The notes under the pieces are model-generated. The model saw only the letters and a program-made list of their open reading frames with translations. It was not told the origin of the DNA and searched no databases. 64,000 bases of DNA, taken from NCBI RefSeq assembly GCF_003977615.1, contig NZ_RYZR01000006.1, positions 124,001 through 188,000 on the forward strand, in the 5' to 3' direction. Every line of letters begins with the position of its first letter. Position 1 is the first letter of the stretch. Source of the DNA: Dyella dinghuensis (GTDB taxonomy: Bacteria > Pseudomonadota > Gammaproteobacteria > Xanthomonadales > Rhodanobacteraceae). Both the position numbers and the translations under genes were made by a program. Shown one piece after another: positions 11,662-22,477 of the stretch.

Positions 11662-12132
11662 TTAGATCTCTGCTGCGAGCTGGTCGAGCAATGCCTTGTG
11701 CGCAGACGGATCGATCTCGCGCTGCACGATCTTCGATGCGCCTTGCACGGCCAGTGCGCCGACGCGTTCGCGAAGTTCTTCGCGAGCACGCTGCGCCATC
11801 GAGGCGATATCGTCCTGGGCCGCAGCCTTCTGACGATTCGCTTCGACCACGGCATCAGCACGTGCCTTATCCATGATCTGGTTGGCCTGCTGATGAGCCC
11901 GATCGATGATTTCGGTAGCCTGCGCACGCGCCTGCTTGATCTCGGCCGCCACCTTGTTGTCGGCGTCCCGGAGTTCTGCACGAGCACGCTCGGCCGCATC
12001 AAGACCCTCTGCGATCTTTATCTGGCGCTCTTCGATGGCCTTGGTGATATGGGGCCAAATGAAGTGCACGCAGAACCAGATCAGGATGGCGAATGCGATC
12101 ATTTCGCCAATCAAGGTGGCGTTGAATTCCAT
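11662..12132 (-). CDS. atpF: ATP synthase b subunit
   Basis: AtpF is the membrane-anchored peripheral stalk. The 156-residue protein has one N-terminal transmembrane segment (AFAILIWFCVHFIWPHI) followed by a long charged Ala/Glu/Arg-rich helix that dimerises as a coiled coil. The length matches E. coli AtpF (156). It lies between atpE and atpH. Confidence 0.96.
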   Translation of the reverse strand: MEFNATLIGEMIAFAILIWFCVHFIWPHITKAIEERQIKIAEGLDAAERARAELRDADNKVAAEIKQARAQATEIIDRAHQQANQIMDKARADAVVEANRQKAAAQDDIASMAQRAREELRERVGALAVQGASKIVQREIDPSAHKALLDQLAAEI

Positions 12133-12216
12133 CGCTGCGTTACCTGTTCATATCGATTGCTAAGAAGTGCGATCGCTGTTCACGACCGCACCCAGACTGA
12201 AACTGCCCGAAGCGGC

Positions 12217-13368
<1,152 letters not shown>

Positions 13369-13734
13369 TTAACCCTTGAATCTAAATGCCAGCAGATTGA
13401 CCGCGTAAGCAGCCACCAACCCAGTAATAGCGGCTAGCGGCGGCAACTTGAATTGAAACATGATCGTGATCAGCCCCCCGACGATCACCATCCACTTAAG
13501 GAGCATGCCCGTCAGCAAGCGACCCAGTGCCATACCCGCACCGCTCACCTGGCTGAACAACCTCATCGAAAGCAGCGCATTTCCCACCGCTACCACCGCT
13601 GCCCCCGCCGCTCCCGCTATCGCCCATCGGAACCCACGAACCGAAAAAGCGAGGCCCACAACCATGGCCACGACTAACTGCCAAAGCAGCAATCGCAGCG
13701 CTAGACGTCGACCGGAAGCAATACTGTTGAGCAC
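13369..13734 (-). CDS. atpI: ATP synthase accessory protein AtpI
   Basis: AtpI is a small membrane protein thought to help assemble the c ring. The 121-residue call has four hydrophobic segments (LLLWQLVVAMVVGLAFSV, GAAGAAVVAVGNALLSM, GMLLKWMVIVGGLITIMF and a C-terminal one). The GTG at 13734 is chosen because the residues before it are polar and the length then fits the family; an in-frame TTG at 13788 would add 18 residues. It is the first gene of the atp operon. Confidence 0.8.
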   Translation of the reverse strand: MLNSIASGRRLALRLLLWQLVVAMVVGLAFSVRGFRWAIAGAAGAAVVAVGNALLSMRLFSQVSGAGMALGRLLTGMLLKWMVIVGGLITIMFQFKLPPLAAITGLVAAYAVNLLAFRFKG

Positions 13735-13869
13735 GTGAGGTTCCCGCGGTTCATCGCAGCATTCAACACGCCACGGGTCACGATCCAATCTTTAAAAGTA
13801 TATCAGCGTGACTTTTGGCCCAGCAAGCCGCGAAAACTGCGGCACGTCGACTCACGCACGCGCGCATAG

Positions 13870-13895
13870 AAAAAGGCCGGGCGCTGAGCCCGGCC
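13870..13895 (-). terminator. Terminator downstream of the phasin gene
   Basis: GGCCGGGC at 13875-13882 pairs with GCCCGGCC at 13888-13895, followed on the minus strand by TTTTT. A second 10-bp hairpin (GGCGTATCGC/GCGATACGCC, 13902-13931) precedes it. Confidence 0.85.
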
Positions 13896-13945
13896 TAAGT
13901 GGGCGTATCGCAAGGGGAGTCGCGATACGCCGTGAAGCTAAAGCA

Positions 13946-14338
13946 TTACTTGATGGAAGCAGCCTTCTTGATGGCTTCCACCGGCGCCGCGACGGCGTCT
14001 TTGGCAGCGCGCTGCTGTTCCTGCAGAAGGGCATTGAGGGACTCGGCCGTCTTCTGGGTCACCGCAACGATTTCCTTGGTCACCGAGACCGCGTGCTCAG
14101 CCTGTTCGCGGCTGGCGGCAGTACCCTTTTCCCACAGACCGCGCAGCGCATCGGCGTCGCGCACTTCGGCAGCCTGGGTGAAGAAGTCGGCCGTGGCCTG
14201 GACCTGCTTTTCCCATGCAGCGAGCTGCAGTTCGGCAACCTGCTCCAGACCCTTGATGGTCAGGGCGTGTGCCTTGAAAGCGTTGTCGGACAGCTGCTTG
14301 GCGAAAGCGAAGGCCTGGGTGTTGAGTTGCTGCGTCAT
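13946..14338 (-). CDS. Phasin family protein
   Basis: This is a 130-residue, entirely helical, Ala/Gln/Glu-rich protein with the phasin_2 pattern (NTQAFAFAKQLSDNAFKAHA, then LELQ-type repeats and a KKAASIK end). Phasins coat polyhydroxyalkanoate granules or act as general surface-active chaperones. No PHA synthase gene is in the window, so the PHA link is unproven. The ATG at 14338 has a GAGGGA ribosome-binding site. It is monocistronic, with its own terminator. Confidence 0.85.
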   Translation of the reverse strand: MTQQLNTQAFAFAKQLSDNAFKAHALTIKGLEQVAELQLAAWEKQVQATADFFTQAAEVRDADALRGLWEKGTAASREQAEHAVSVTKEIVAVTQKTAESLNALLQEQQRAAKDAVAAPVEAIKKAASIK

Positions 14339-14492
14339 GGCTTTGGTCCCTCGGTGGGGATGAATTAGGTAGGACAAAGCCTAACAGCCAATTTGGTGCG
14401 TTGCAATATATTTTTTGTGAAGACGACAAGCTGTCACAAAAATTTCAATGAATACGTTTACTTAGAGACAGATTTGTGAATTCTGCGGCGCG

Positions 14493-14855
14493 TCAAAAAC
14501 TGGCGCGTGTGCAGCTGGCGCCGGACGTACAGGTCTCGTGGACCACCACCTTGTCCAAACCGGGCAGCCGTGGTTCCAGGCGCGTCCAGATCCAGCGGGC
14601 GAGCATCTCGCTGGTCGGGTTCTCCAAGCCCTCGATATCGTTGAGGTAGTGATGGTCGAGCTGGTCGTAGAGCGGCGCGAAGGCCGTTTTGACGTCGGCG
14701 AAATCCATCACCCAGCCGAGCTTGGGATCAGGCTCGCCAAGCAGGTGGATTTCGATGCGGAACGAGTGACCGTGCAGCCGCGCGCACTTATGCCCTTCAG
14801 GCACGTTGGGCAGGCGATGAGCGGCTTCGATCTGGAAAATCTTGAAGATATGCAT
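14493..14855 (-). CDS. queD: 6-carboxy-5,6,7,8-tetrahydropterin synthase
   Basis: QueD converts dihydroneopterin triphosphate to 6-carboxytetrahydropterin, the second step of queuosine biosynthesis. The 120-residue protein has the zinc-binding histidines in AAHRLP and LHGHSF, a catalytic Cys in KCARLHGH, and the C-terminal HET motif in [12 protein letters not shown]. Length and motifs match the bacterial QueD family. The remaining queuosine genes are not in the window. Confidence 0.93.
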   Translation of the reverse strand: MHIFKIFQIEAAHRLPNVPEGHKCARLHGHSFRIEIHLLGEPDPKLGWVMDFADVKTAFAPLYDQLDHHYLNDIEGLENPTSEMLARWIWTRLEPRLPGLDKVVVHETCTSGASCTRASF

Positions 14856-14914
14856 GCCGCTATTGTAACCGGCCAAACCCGCACACCGCCCGGCAGCTGG
14901 TTCTGACGCACGAA

Positions 14915-16351
14915 TCAGGTGCCGTTACGCGCAATCGAACGCCATGTCTGCCCCGGATCAAGCAAACGCTTTTGCGTCGACGGTCCCTCGGAGCCTGCGG
15001 CATAGAAGTCAGGCGCACCGGTCTGCCATGCATCGAGTACGGGTGCCAGGATCTTCCATGCGCACTCCACTTCGTCGAAACGAAGGAAATGTCCGCGGAA
15101 GCCTTCGATCGCATCCATTATCAATTGCTCGTACGCGGAAAATCCGCGGTCATGCGGCATCTCGTACGGTGCAGTGAGAACAACCTGGCGGCCGGCAAGC
15201 TCAAGACCCGGTCGCTTCGCGGTCACCACCAAATCCAACTGCTCGACGGGTTGAATGCGAAAAATCATCCAGTTGTTTTGCGCACTCACCGCTTTGGCCA
15301 ACCCACCCGGCACGTCGCGAAATTGCACGGCAATTTCCGAGTAGTTGCTGGCAAGCCGCTTGCCACTGCGCAGATAGAACGGCACGCCGCACCAGCGCCA
15401 GTTGTCGATCTCCAGACGCAGTGCCGCAAATGTTTCCGTGCAGGACGAACGTGGAATGCCAGGCTCACTGCGATAACCGACGACTTTCTTTCGCCCAATC
15501 GCGCCCGCACGGTATTGCCCGCGCACGGCATGGGCATCAACGGTTGCCGGCGTGATCGGCACCACCGAGCGCAGCACTTCCACTTTGTGATCGCGCAGTA
15601 TTTCCGCATTCACCTCGGCCAGTGGCGCGATCGCCGTGAGGCTGAAAAGCTGCATCAGATGATTCTGCAGCATGTCGCGCAACGCGCCCGCTTTGTCGTA
15701 ATACGCGGCGCGCTTTTCGACACCCAGCGTTTCGGCGAAAGTGATCTGCACTTGCGCGATGTGCTGCGCATTCCAGACCGGCTCGATAAAACGATTCGCC
15801 ATCCGGAACACAATCAGGTTCTGCGTGGTTTCCTTGCCGAGGAAGTGATCGATACGCATGATCTGCTCTTCTTCCCAGTACTCGTGCATTTCCTGGCGAA
15901 GTGCCTGTGCAGAGGCGAGATCCGTACCGAACGGTTTTTCCACCACCAGCCGTCGCCAGCCGTTGCGTGGACTCTTGGCAAAACCCGCCTGACCCAATGC
16001 CTTGGCGGCCGTACCGAACAACTGCGGCGGCAGCGCGAGGTAAAACAAGCTTGCCGGCGCCAATTTGCTTTTCAATTGCCCAAGCTGATCGGCTTCCAGT
16101 TCGCCGCCAACATAGTCCAGTTGATGACGAAAGCGGTTCCAGTCCGACGTTTTGTAATCGGGCGCAAACGCCTGCAACGCTTTCTGGATGTGCTTCTCGA
16201 AATGCTCGCGGCTCCAGCGCTCCTTCGCATAACCGACGATACGCAAATCGCGCGTCAGACCCAGTGTGTGCAGGCGATACAGCGCTGGCATCAGCAAGCG
16301 CTGTGTGAGATCGCCACTGGCTCCGAGGATCACAAGCGTCATGGCAGGCAT
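14915..16351 (-). CDS. zwf: Glucose-6-phosphate 1-dehydrogenase
   Basis: Zwf oxidises glucose-6-phosphate to 6-phosphogluconolactone with NADP+, entering the pentose phosphate or Entner-Doudoroff route. The 478-residue protein has the nucleotide-binding [16 protein letters not shown] near the N terminus, the substrate-binding RIDHFLGKE motif near residue 170 and the EKPFGTD block. The ATG at 16351 lies three bases after the gnd stop; an in-frame ATG three codons in is the alternative. It is the last gene of the tal-pgi-gnd-zwf operon. Confidence 0.95.
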   Translation of the reverse strand: MPAMTLVILGASGDLTQRLLMPALYRLHTLGLTRDLRIVGYAKERWSREHFEKHIQKALQAFAPDYKTSDWNRFRHQLDYVGGELEADQLGQLKSKLAPASLFYLALPPQLFGTAAKALGQAGFAKSPRNGWRRLVVEKPFGTDLASAQALRQEMHEYWEEEQIMRIDHFLGKETTQNLIVFRMANRFIEPVWNAQHIAQVQITFAETLGVEKRAAYYDKAGALRDMLQNHLMQLFSLTAIAPLAEVNAEILRDHKVEVLRSVVPITPATVDAHAVRGQYRAGAIGRKKVVGYRSEPGIPRSSCTETFAALRLEIDNWRWCGVPFYLRSGKRLASNYSEIAVQFRDVPGGLAKAVSAQNNWMIFRIQPVEQLDLVVTAKRPGLELAGRQVVLTAPYEMPHDRGFSAYEQLIMDAIEGFRGHFLRFDEVECAWKILAPVLDAWQTGAPDFYAAGSEGPSTQKRLLDPGQTWRSIARNGT

Positions 16352-16354
16352 GGC

Positions 16355-17410
16355 TTAGCCTTTTTTGTCGGGTTTGACTTCCTGGTGACCGCCGAATGCA
16401 TGGCGCATCGCGGACATGACCTTATTCGCGTAGAGATCGTTGCCTTGCGAGGTGAAACGTCCAAACAACGCAGCGGTGAGAATCGGAACCGGCACGCCCT
16501 CGTCGATCGCCGCCTGTGCTGTCCACCGGCCTTCACCGGAATCGGACACGCGACCGGTGTATTCCTTCAAAGTCGCATCGCGGCTCATTTCGATCGCGGT
16601 GAGGTCGAGCAGCCATGAACCGATGACGCTGCCACGGCGCCACAGCTCGACCACATCGCCGATCGGAAAGTCGTATTGATAGCGCTCAGGATGTTCGAGC
16701 GGCGCTGTCTCGGCATCTGCCGTGCGTTGTTGCTTGCCTGCGTTTGCGTTCTGCAACACGTTCAAACCTTCGGCATACGCGGCCATCAAACCGTACTCGA
16801 TACCGTTGTGCACCATCTTCACGAAATGGCCCGCACCGTTCGGCCCGCAATACAGATAGCCTTTTTCCGCCGGCGTAGGATCGCCGGTGCGACTTTCGCT
16901 GCGCGGTGCGGCTTCGATGCCAGGCGCCAATGCCGCAAACGCAGGTTCAAGACGTTTATAGGCGATTTCAGGACCGCCAATCATCTGGCAATAACCGCGC
17001 TCGCGGCCCCATACCCCACCGCTCACGCCCACGTCGACGTACATGAGCTTGTGCTTGCCCAACGCTTCCGCGCGGCGAAGGTCTTCGACGTAATGCGAGT
17101 TACCGCCATCGATGACGGTGTCGCCCGCAGAGAGCAGCGGCGTCAGTTGATCGAGCACGGCATCGACCACGGCCGTCGGCAACATCAACCAGACGGCGCG
17201 CGGCGCACTGAGCTTCGCGACGAGATCCTGAATCGAATCGGCGGCCGTCGCGCCGTGGCTCGCGGCCTCCTTGCGTGCGTCGATATGGGTATCGAACACC
17301 ACGCAATCGACACCCGCTTCCTGCATGCGCCGCACCATGTTCAAACCCATGCGGCCCAATCCGACAAAGCCAAGCTGCAGCCTGCCCTTTTGCGTATCAC
17401 CTGCGCTCAT
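16355..17410 (-). CDS. gnd: Decarboxylating 6-phosphogluconate dehydrogenase, short type
   Basis: Gnd converts 6-phosphogluconate to ribulose-5-phosphate and CO2. The 351-residue protein has the Rossmann motif [32 protein letters not shown], the [20 protein letters not shown] block and the catalytic [10 protein letters not shown]. This is the shorter class (about 300-350 residues), which lacks the C-terminal extension of the E. coli enzyme. I chose the ATG at 17410, which has a GGGAG ribosome-binding site and overlaps the stop of the upstream fusion gene. Confidence 0.93.
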   Translation of the reverse strand: MSAGDTQKGRLQLGFVGLGRMGLNMVRRMQEAGVDCVVFDTHIDARKEAASHGATAADSIQDLVAKLSAPRAVWLMLPTAVVDAVLDQLTPLLSAGDTVIDGGNSHYVEDLRRAEALGKHKLMYVDVGVSGGVWGRERGYCQMIGGPEIAYKRLEPAFAALAPGIEAAPRSESRTGDPTPAEKGYLYCGPNGAGHFVKMVHNGIEYGLMAAYAEGLNVLQNANAGKQQRTADAETAPLEHPERYQYDFPIGDVVELWRRGSVIGSWLLDLTAIEMSRDATLKEYTGRVSDSGEGRWTAQAAIDEGVPVPILTAALFGRFTSQGNDLYANKVMSAMRHAFGGHQEVKPDKKG

Positions 17411-19722
17411 GCTTTGTTCTCCCATAAACGGAATCCACCGGCGAACGCGTTGTTGTTGTCGCCGCGACGCACATCTTTGGGCAACGTATCCAGTTCGTGC
17501 ACGTTGCCGCCGCCGATTACAACATAATCGGGTTCCAGAGCTGCCTGCATCTGCTTGATCACATCGAGCACGTGCGCTTGCCACTTCTTCTTGCCAAGAC
17601 GTTTCAGTCCGCGCTCACCGACGTAATCTTCGAATGTCGTTTTCTTATACGGCAGATGCGCCAGCTCCATCGGCTCGACGATGCCATCGACAATAAACGC
17701 GGTGCCCAATCCGGTACCGAGCCCGAGGAAGAGCATGCGGCCGCCTTCGTAACTACCCAGCGCCTGCATCGCGGCATCGTTGATCAACTTGACCGGGCGA
17801 CCGAACGCGTTTTCGAAGTTGAAGCCAACCCAGCCCTTGCCGAGATTGTGCGGATCCTGCGCAATGCATTCGTGCAGCAACGGCCCGGGATAGCCAATGC
17901 TCACCGCATCGTACTTCCAGCTGCGAATCAGCGGACGCAGTTGCTTGAGCATGGTTTCCGGTGTCAGCGTGCGGCTGGACTTGATCTTCAGTTCTTTCGG
18001 ATTGCCACTGACCATCGCCTTGACGTGCGTGCCGCCGATATCGAGAACCAGCACGCTTTGTGGCGGTTTGGATTGCGCAACGTCGAGCGTAGGCGAGGAT
18101 TTGCTGCGCGCCTTGCGATACCAGCTGATGGTGGCATTGGTCGCGCTGTCGTGACTGAGCGATTTGCGCGGCGATTCGATTTCATCCACCACGCGCAACG
18201 CCAATTGCTTGCCAAGCTCGACGCCCCACTGATCGAACGGATTGATGTTCCAGATCGTCGCCTGTGTGAAGACGAGATGCTCGTAGAGTGCGATCAGGCT
18301 GCCAAGCGCAGTGGGTGACAGGCGATCGGTCAGCAACAATGTCGACGGACGGTTGCCTTCGAATACGCGATGCGGCGCCAGCTCGTCGTTGATGCCTTCA
18401 TCCTTCACTTGCTGCAGCGTCTTGCCGAAAGCCAGCGCCTCGGCCTGCGCAATGACGTTGGCGATCAGCAGGTCATGATGGCGGCCGTACGGGTTCAACG
18501 ACTTCGCAAAACCGATGAAGTCGCATGGAATCAACCGGGTGCCCTGGTGAATCAGCTGATAGAACGAATGCTGCCCATTCGTGCCCGGCTCGCCCCAGTA
18601 GATCGGCCCGGTGTTGTAATCGACGGTCGCGCCTTCCACGGTGACGTGCTTGCCGTTCGACTCCATCGTCAACTGCTGGAGATATGCCGGGAAGCGCTTC
18701 AGATATTGCTCGTACGGAAGCACCGCAACCGTCTCGGCGCCGAAGAAATCGTTGTACCAGACGCCCAGCAATCCCATGATCACGGGCAAGTTCTTTTCCA
18801 GCGGCGTCGTGCGGAAGTGCTCGTCCATCGCGTGAAAACCCGCGAGCATGTCGCGGAACGCGTTCGGGCCAATCGCGATCATCGTCGAAAGTCCGATCGC
18901 CGAATCCATCGAGTAACGGCCGCCGACCCAATCCCAGAAACCGTACATGTGATCGGTGGAGATGCCGAAATCTTCCACCGCTTTTTCGTTGGTGGAAAGC
19001 GCGACGAAGTGCTTCGCAACGGCTTTCTTGTCGCCGCCAGCCGCAGCCATCAGCCAGTCGCGCGCACTGTGCGCATTGGTCATCGTTTCCAGCGTCGTGA
19101 ACGTCTTGGACGCGATGATGAAGAGCGTTTCGTCCGGACGAAAGTCGTGCACGGCTTCCGCGAAGTCGGTGTAGTCGACATTGGAGACGAAGCGCAGCTG
19201 AAGCTTGCGGTCGCTGAAATGGCGCAAGGCTTCAAACGCCATCACCGGCCCAAGATCGGAGCCGCCAATACCCACGTTGACGATGTTGCGAATCGGGCGA
19301 CCGGTGAAACCAAGCCACTTGCCTTCGCGAATCTCATTCGCGAAGGCGGCCATGCGTTTGAGCACGGCGTGAACTTCCGGCACGACATTTTCGCCATCGA
19401 CCTTGATCACCTCGCGCGCCGGCGCACGCAGGGCCACATGCAACGCTGCGCGCTGTTCGGTCGTGTTGACCTTCTCGCCCGCAAACATCGCATCGCGGCG
19501 CGCTTCCAGACCGCATTCGCGCGCCAGCGCGAAAAGATGCTTGAGCGTTTCGTCCGTGATGCGATGCCTGGCGTAATCCAGATGCCAACCTGCGGCTTCT
19601 GCCTTGTAGCGTTCGGTGCGGCCCGGATCATCCGCGAACAGATCGCGCAGATGATGCTTTGCTACGTCGGGCTGATGTTTTTCCAGTGCACGCCACGCCT
19701 TCTTCTCGCGCAGTGCACTCAT
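17407..19722 (-). CDS. pgi: Fusion of glucose-6-phosphate isomerase with a C-terminal ROK-family sugar kinase
   Basis: This is a 771-residue two-domain protein. Residues 1 to about 535 are a full phosphoglucose isomerase: [22 protein letters not shown], the catalytic Glu in [27 protein letters not shown] and a terminal [13 protein letters not shown]. Residues about 557-771 are a complete ROK kinase-like domain: [10 protein letters not shown] phosphate-1 motif, [25 protein letters not shown] and [11 protein letters not shown]. The reading frame is uninterrupted through the linker. A glucokinase activity feeding its product directly to the isomerase is an attractive inference, but this ROK subgroup is poorly characterised. 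The start overlaps the tal stop by four bases. Confidence 0.93.
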   Translation of the reverse strand: MSALREKKAWRALEKHQPDVAKHHLRDLFADDPGRTERYKAEAAGWHLDYARHRITDETLKHLFALARECGLEARRDAMFAGEKVNTTEQRAALHVALRAPAREVIKVDGENVVPEVHAVLKRMAAFANEIREGKWLGFTGRPIRNIVNVGIGGSDLGPVMAFEALRHFSDRKLQLRFVSNVDYTDFAEAVHDFRPDETLFIIASKTFTTLETMTNAHSARDWLMAAAGGDKKAVAKHFVALSTNEKAVEDFGISTDHMYGFWDWVGGRYSMDSAIGLSTMIAIGPNAFRDMLAGFHAMDEHFRTTPLEKNLPVIMGLLGVWYNDFFGAETVAVLPYEQYLKRFPAYLQQLTMESNGKHVTVEGATVDYNTGPIYWGEPGTNGQHSFYQLIHQGTRLIPCDFIGFAKSLNPYGRHHDLLIANVIAQAEALAFGKTLQQVKDEGINDELAPHRVFEGNRPSTLLLTDRLSPTALGSLIALYEHLVFTQATIWNINPFDQWGVELGKQLALRVVDEIESPRKSLSHDSATNATISWYRKARSKSSPTLDVAQSKPPQSVLVLDIGGTHVKAMVSGNPKELKIKSSRTLTPETMLKQLRPLIRSWKYDAVSIGYPGPLLHECIAQDPHNLGKGWVGFNFENAFGRPVKLINDAAMQALGSYEGGRMLFLGLGTGLGTAFIVDGIVEPMELAHLPYKKTTFEDYVGERGLKRLGKKKWQAHVLDVIKQMQAALEPDYVVIGGGNVHELDTLPKDVRRGDNNNAFAGGFRLWENKA

Positions 19723-20792
19723 GCGGCAGCTCCCATGCGTGCACTGACGGTATCGAGCAACTCGTGCCACGACTTCACGAACGAATCGGCGCCCTCTTTC
19801 TGCAGCACCTGCCCCGTTGGCTCGACTTGAATGCCTGCGGCCTCGAAACGCGCCAGCGTGGCGGCAATGCTGGGATCGCCCAGCGTCATCAAGCGTTCGG
19901 CTTTGCCATGATCGGCGAAGGCATGCAGCGTTTTTTCCGGCATGGTGTTGACGGTCAGCGGCGCGATCAAGTTTTCGATGTAGAGCACATCGCTGGCTTT
20001 TGGATCTTTCGTGCCAGTGCTTGCCCACAGCAGTCGCTGCGGTCGCGCACCTGCGTTCATCAAGCGCTGCAAACGCGGCGAATCAAGCAGCTTGCGGTAC
20101 TTCGCATAGATCTGGCCGCACACTGCAAAGCCCAACTTGTTGTGCAATTCGTCAGGCACTTTATCGGCAACTTTCACATCCCAGCGACTGATGAAAACCG
20201 ACGCGACCGACGTGACGTTCAAATCCATACCGGCTGCATGACGGCGTTCCAGACCGCGTAACCATGCGTCCGCGGCGGCTTGATATTGCTCGGGCGAAAA
20301 CAGCAGCGTCACGTTGATCGATACACCTCGGAAAATCAGTTCCTCGATCGCTCCCACGCCCGCTGGTGTTCCCGGCACTTTGATGAAGAGGTTGTGCGCG
20401 CCCGCTTCTTTATGCAGCGCGACAGCCTGCTCGATCGTCGCAGTGGTGTCATCGGCCAGCAGCGGCGACACTTCTAGCGACACCCAGCCATCCACGCCGT
20501 TCGTGCGTTGATACACCGGTTCGAAAATCTCTGCCGCGCGACGCAAATCGTCGATCGCCAACTTGAAGAACACCTGCTCTGGATCCGTATGGCCCGCCTG
20601 ACGAATCGACGCGTCGTACTCCTTACCGGTTTTGATGGCCTGCGCGAAGATCGTGGGGTTGGAAGTAAGGCCCGTTACCGTTTTCTGATCGCGGTAACCG
20701 ACCAAGGTGCCATCACCGAGAATGGTGCGTGTGATGTTGTCCAACCAGAGGCTCTGGCCGAGCCCATTGAGCGTGCGGGTCGGGTTTTCCAT
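19719..20792 (-). CDS. tal: Transaldolase
   Basis: Tal transfers dihydroxyacetone units between sedoheptulose-7-phosphate and glyceraldehyde-3-phosphate. The 357-residue protein has SLWLDNITR and [13 protein letters not shown] near the N terminus, the Schiff-base Lys in NLFIKVPGT and the [11 protein letters not shown] block. It resembles the transaldolase class found as the first half of Tal-Pgi fusions in other bacteria; here tal and pgi are separate but overlap by four bases. An AAGGAG ribosome-binding site precedes the ATG at 20792. It is the first gene of the operon. Confidence 0.94.
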   Translation of the reverse strand: MENPTRTLNGLGQSLWLDNITRTILGDGTLVGYRDQKTVTGLTSNPTIFAQAIKTGKEYDASIRQAGHTDPEQVFFKLAIDDLRRAAEIFEPVYQRTNGVDGWVSLEVSPLLADDTTATIEQAVALHKEAGAHNLFIKVPGTPAGVGAIEELIFRGVSINVTLLFSPEQYQAAADAWLRGLERRHAAGMDLNVTSVASVFISRWDVKVADKVPDELHNKLGFAVCGQIYAKYRKLLDSPRLQRLMNAGARPQRLLWASTGTKDPKASDVLYIENLIAPLTVNTMPEKTLHAFADHGKAERLMTLGDPSIAATLARFEAAGIQVEPTGQVLQKEGADSFVKSWHELLDTVSARMGAAA

Positions 20793-20923
20793 TGCAGAAC
20801 TCCTTAACTTGGTGGTGAGCGAGCCGGCCATGCCTGGGGTACGCATGGCCGTTTGCGGGCTCGCGAAAATGTCGAGGTGTAGGGGCTGCTTGCTTAGGTA
20901 TCACCATCGGCCAGCCTATCAAG

Positions 20924-20941
20924 TCAGATGTAATCATCTGA
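20924..20941. promoter_or_regulatory. Palindromic operator candidate upstream of tal
   Basis: TCAGATG-TAAT-CATCTGA is a perfect 7-bp inverted repeat with a 4-base spacer, about 130 bases upstream of the tal start. Its size and form resemble a GntR- or RpiR-type operator. The regulator is not in the window. Confidence 0.4.
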
Positions 20942-21001
20942 TGACCGTTGGGACTAAGCGTGAGGTGATTTTCGGGGCGCATAGCTTGCGAGGGCGACGC
21001 G

Positions 21002-21595
21002 TTAGGCGACCTCCTGCCAGCGGTAATATTTTTTGTGGGCGATGCTGAGCAAATCGAAGTCTTCCGTAGTATCGCCATAGGCGTAAACCACCGGAAAATC
21101 ATCAAGTTTGCATGTTTCGCGCACACGCCTGGATTTCTCCGCACCGACACATTGGGCGCCGCGAAAGCGGCCGGTGAGACGCCCATTCTCAACCTCAAGA
21201 CTGGAACAGATCAAATCCACGTCGTGCGTGCGGCACCAATGCCTCAGATAGACATCCAGCGCACCGGACACAACCACCACCACATCGCCCTGGGCTTTGT
21301 GCCAACGGATTCGTTCCAACGCCATGGGCCGAAGCGCATCGGGCAAGACATCGTCGCTGAATTGCTTGCCGATTTTTTCAAAACGATCGGCATGCACACC
21401 GCTAAAACCAAAGTTGATGAGGTGACGGCGTATGGTCGAGCCGGAGACGATGCCCAGCTTGTAACCGAGCACCATCGGTGCAAAAAACGCGCTGCCGACG
21501 AGCAATCGGCGCTTGGATACAGCGAACCGCATGAAGTCCGGGAACATTTCCCGCGTTGTAATCGTTCCGTCGAAATCGAACAGGGCGAGATTCAT
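21002..21595 (-). CDS. HAD-superfamily phosphatase (SerB/HAD-IB type)
   Basis: This 197-residue phosphatase has all HAD motifs: motif I ALFDFDGTIT (nucleophile Asp near residue 6), motif II VVVVSGALDVYL, a Lys in GAEKSRRV, and motif III YAYGDTTEDFDLL. The pattern is that of the HAD-IB/phosphoserine-phosphatase-like subfamily, which acts on small phosphorylated metabolites. The ATG at 21595 gives the expected N terminus. The substrate is unknown. It lies alone between the tal operon and the candidate small RNA. Confidence 0.85.
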   Translation of the reverse strand: MNLALFDFDGTITTREMFPDFMRFAVSKRRLLVGSAFFAPMVLGYKLGIVSGSTIRRHLINFGFSGVHADRFEKIGKQFSDDVLPDALRPMALERIRWHKAQGDVVVVVSGALDVYLRHWCRTHDVDLICSSLEVENGRLTGRFRGAQCVGAEKSRRVRETCKLDDFPVVYAYGDTTEDFDLLSIAHKKYYRWQEVA

Positions 21596-21899
21596 GCCGC
21601 GGCCATTTCCTTTGTCGGGGAACGCAAAGTGATACCGGGATGTGCCGCAAGAGGCAATGCGCCTTGCGTCGGTGCTGAAAAACGTACAGCGCATCGCAGC
21701 ACGAAAAAGGCGCTGAAACGGCGTCGCCGGGGAAACAAGAGATGGCGGCTATGGGTCCGCCAGAATAACGTCTGTAGTACGTTGTTTTAGAGCGTCTTTT
21801 GCCTATTCGATCTTTACGCTTACGCCCAAAGTTACCCCCAACCGTGCCTTCCGTTTGCCATCAGCTGGTTGGTCAGCCCGCGACCTGATGCCGCCATCG
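21596..21899. other. Intergenic stretch upstream of the HAD phosphatase gene
   Basis: No convincing coding region is seen on either strand in these 304 bases. The part nearest 21595 must hold the promoter of the phosphatase gene, but I cannot point to a clear -35/-10 pair. Confidence 0.4.
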
Positions 21900-22006
21900 A
21901 TAAAAAGCCCGCAGGGGGGAGCCTGCGGGCTTTGGGTCATCCATCTTTCATTGCTTCGCGGGGAGGGGAGCCCGGCTAGGCGGTGGGACTGATGTCTCTC
22001 GACATG
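21900..22006 (-). ncRNA. Candidate small RNA with C-rich hairpin loops
   Basis: On the minus strand a TATAGT -10 box (22012-22017) precedes a ~105-base unit with three hairpins: ATGTC-GAGA-GACAT (21992-22005), CGGG-loop-CCCG with loop CTCCCCTC (21959-21974), and a strong 12-bp terminator stem (21904-21915 with 21922-21933) with loop CTCCCC followed by TTTTT. No open reading frame fits it. C-rich loops that pair with ribosome-binding sites are known in small RNAs such as Xanthomonas sX13. Identity with that family is not claimed. Confidence 0.5.
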
Positions 22007-22017
22007 CGATAACTATA

Positions 22018-22390
22018 CCCATTGGTATATTAATGACGCATGACTCGGCTCAAGACTCTGAGCCAGAAATGACAAATTGTTGCCGCGCCAAACAAGCCAC
22101 ATCGCTTGCCCACCGGCGCATGGGGAACGTTGCCAGTTCGGGCAGGTACGAATTTAAGTTTCCCTGTATTTCGCCGAGTCGCCTTGATTCGATACCTGCG
22201 GGATAACGGGACTGATTGTGGGAGAGCGTCTTGTCAATCGGATCGGGGCTATGGATAACCCATTTGCCATTGTGCGTTGAGACGCCTCTCAAGCTGGCCA
22301 AGCATCGGCATTTTTGAATTCGACGACCGAACTCAAGACGATGGTGAACGGCCCAATCGCGTCAAGTCATCGTCTTGCCATGCACAAAGA
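22018..22390. other. Intergenic stretch without a convincing gene
   Basis: Between the small-RNA promoter and the terminator of the YVTN gene I see no coding region with acceptable start, composition or similarity on either strand. The only longer minus-strand frame begins at TTG and reads like random sequence. Confidence 0.5.
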
Positions 22391-22417
22391 AACGGCCATC
22401 TCGCAGGAGATGGCCGT
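22391..22417 (-). terminator. Terminator of the YVTN beta-propeller gene
   Basis: ACGGCCATCTC at 22392-22402 pairs with GAGATGGCCGT at 22407-22417 around GCAG. On the minus strand it is followed by TTTCTTTG. Confidence 0.85.
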
Positions 22418-22477
22418 CTAATTTCATCACTTGAACAAGGCGGCGCGTGCGAAAGAGCCACGCTACCCGCTTCATCA

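Noticed and set aside
17410-19722. Separate pgi and glucokinase genes instead of a fusion
   Set aside because: The frame is continuous through the linker, and I see no stop or good internal start between the domains; the separate-gene view would need a sequencing error.
22050-22301. 83-codon minus-strand frame between the small-RNA candidate and the YVTN terminator
   Set aside because: TTG start without a ribosome-binding site, no domain, and composition like random intergenic sequence.
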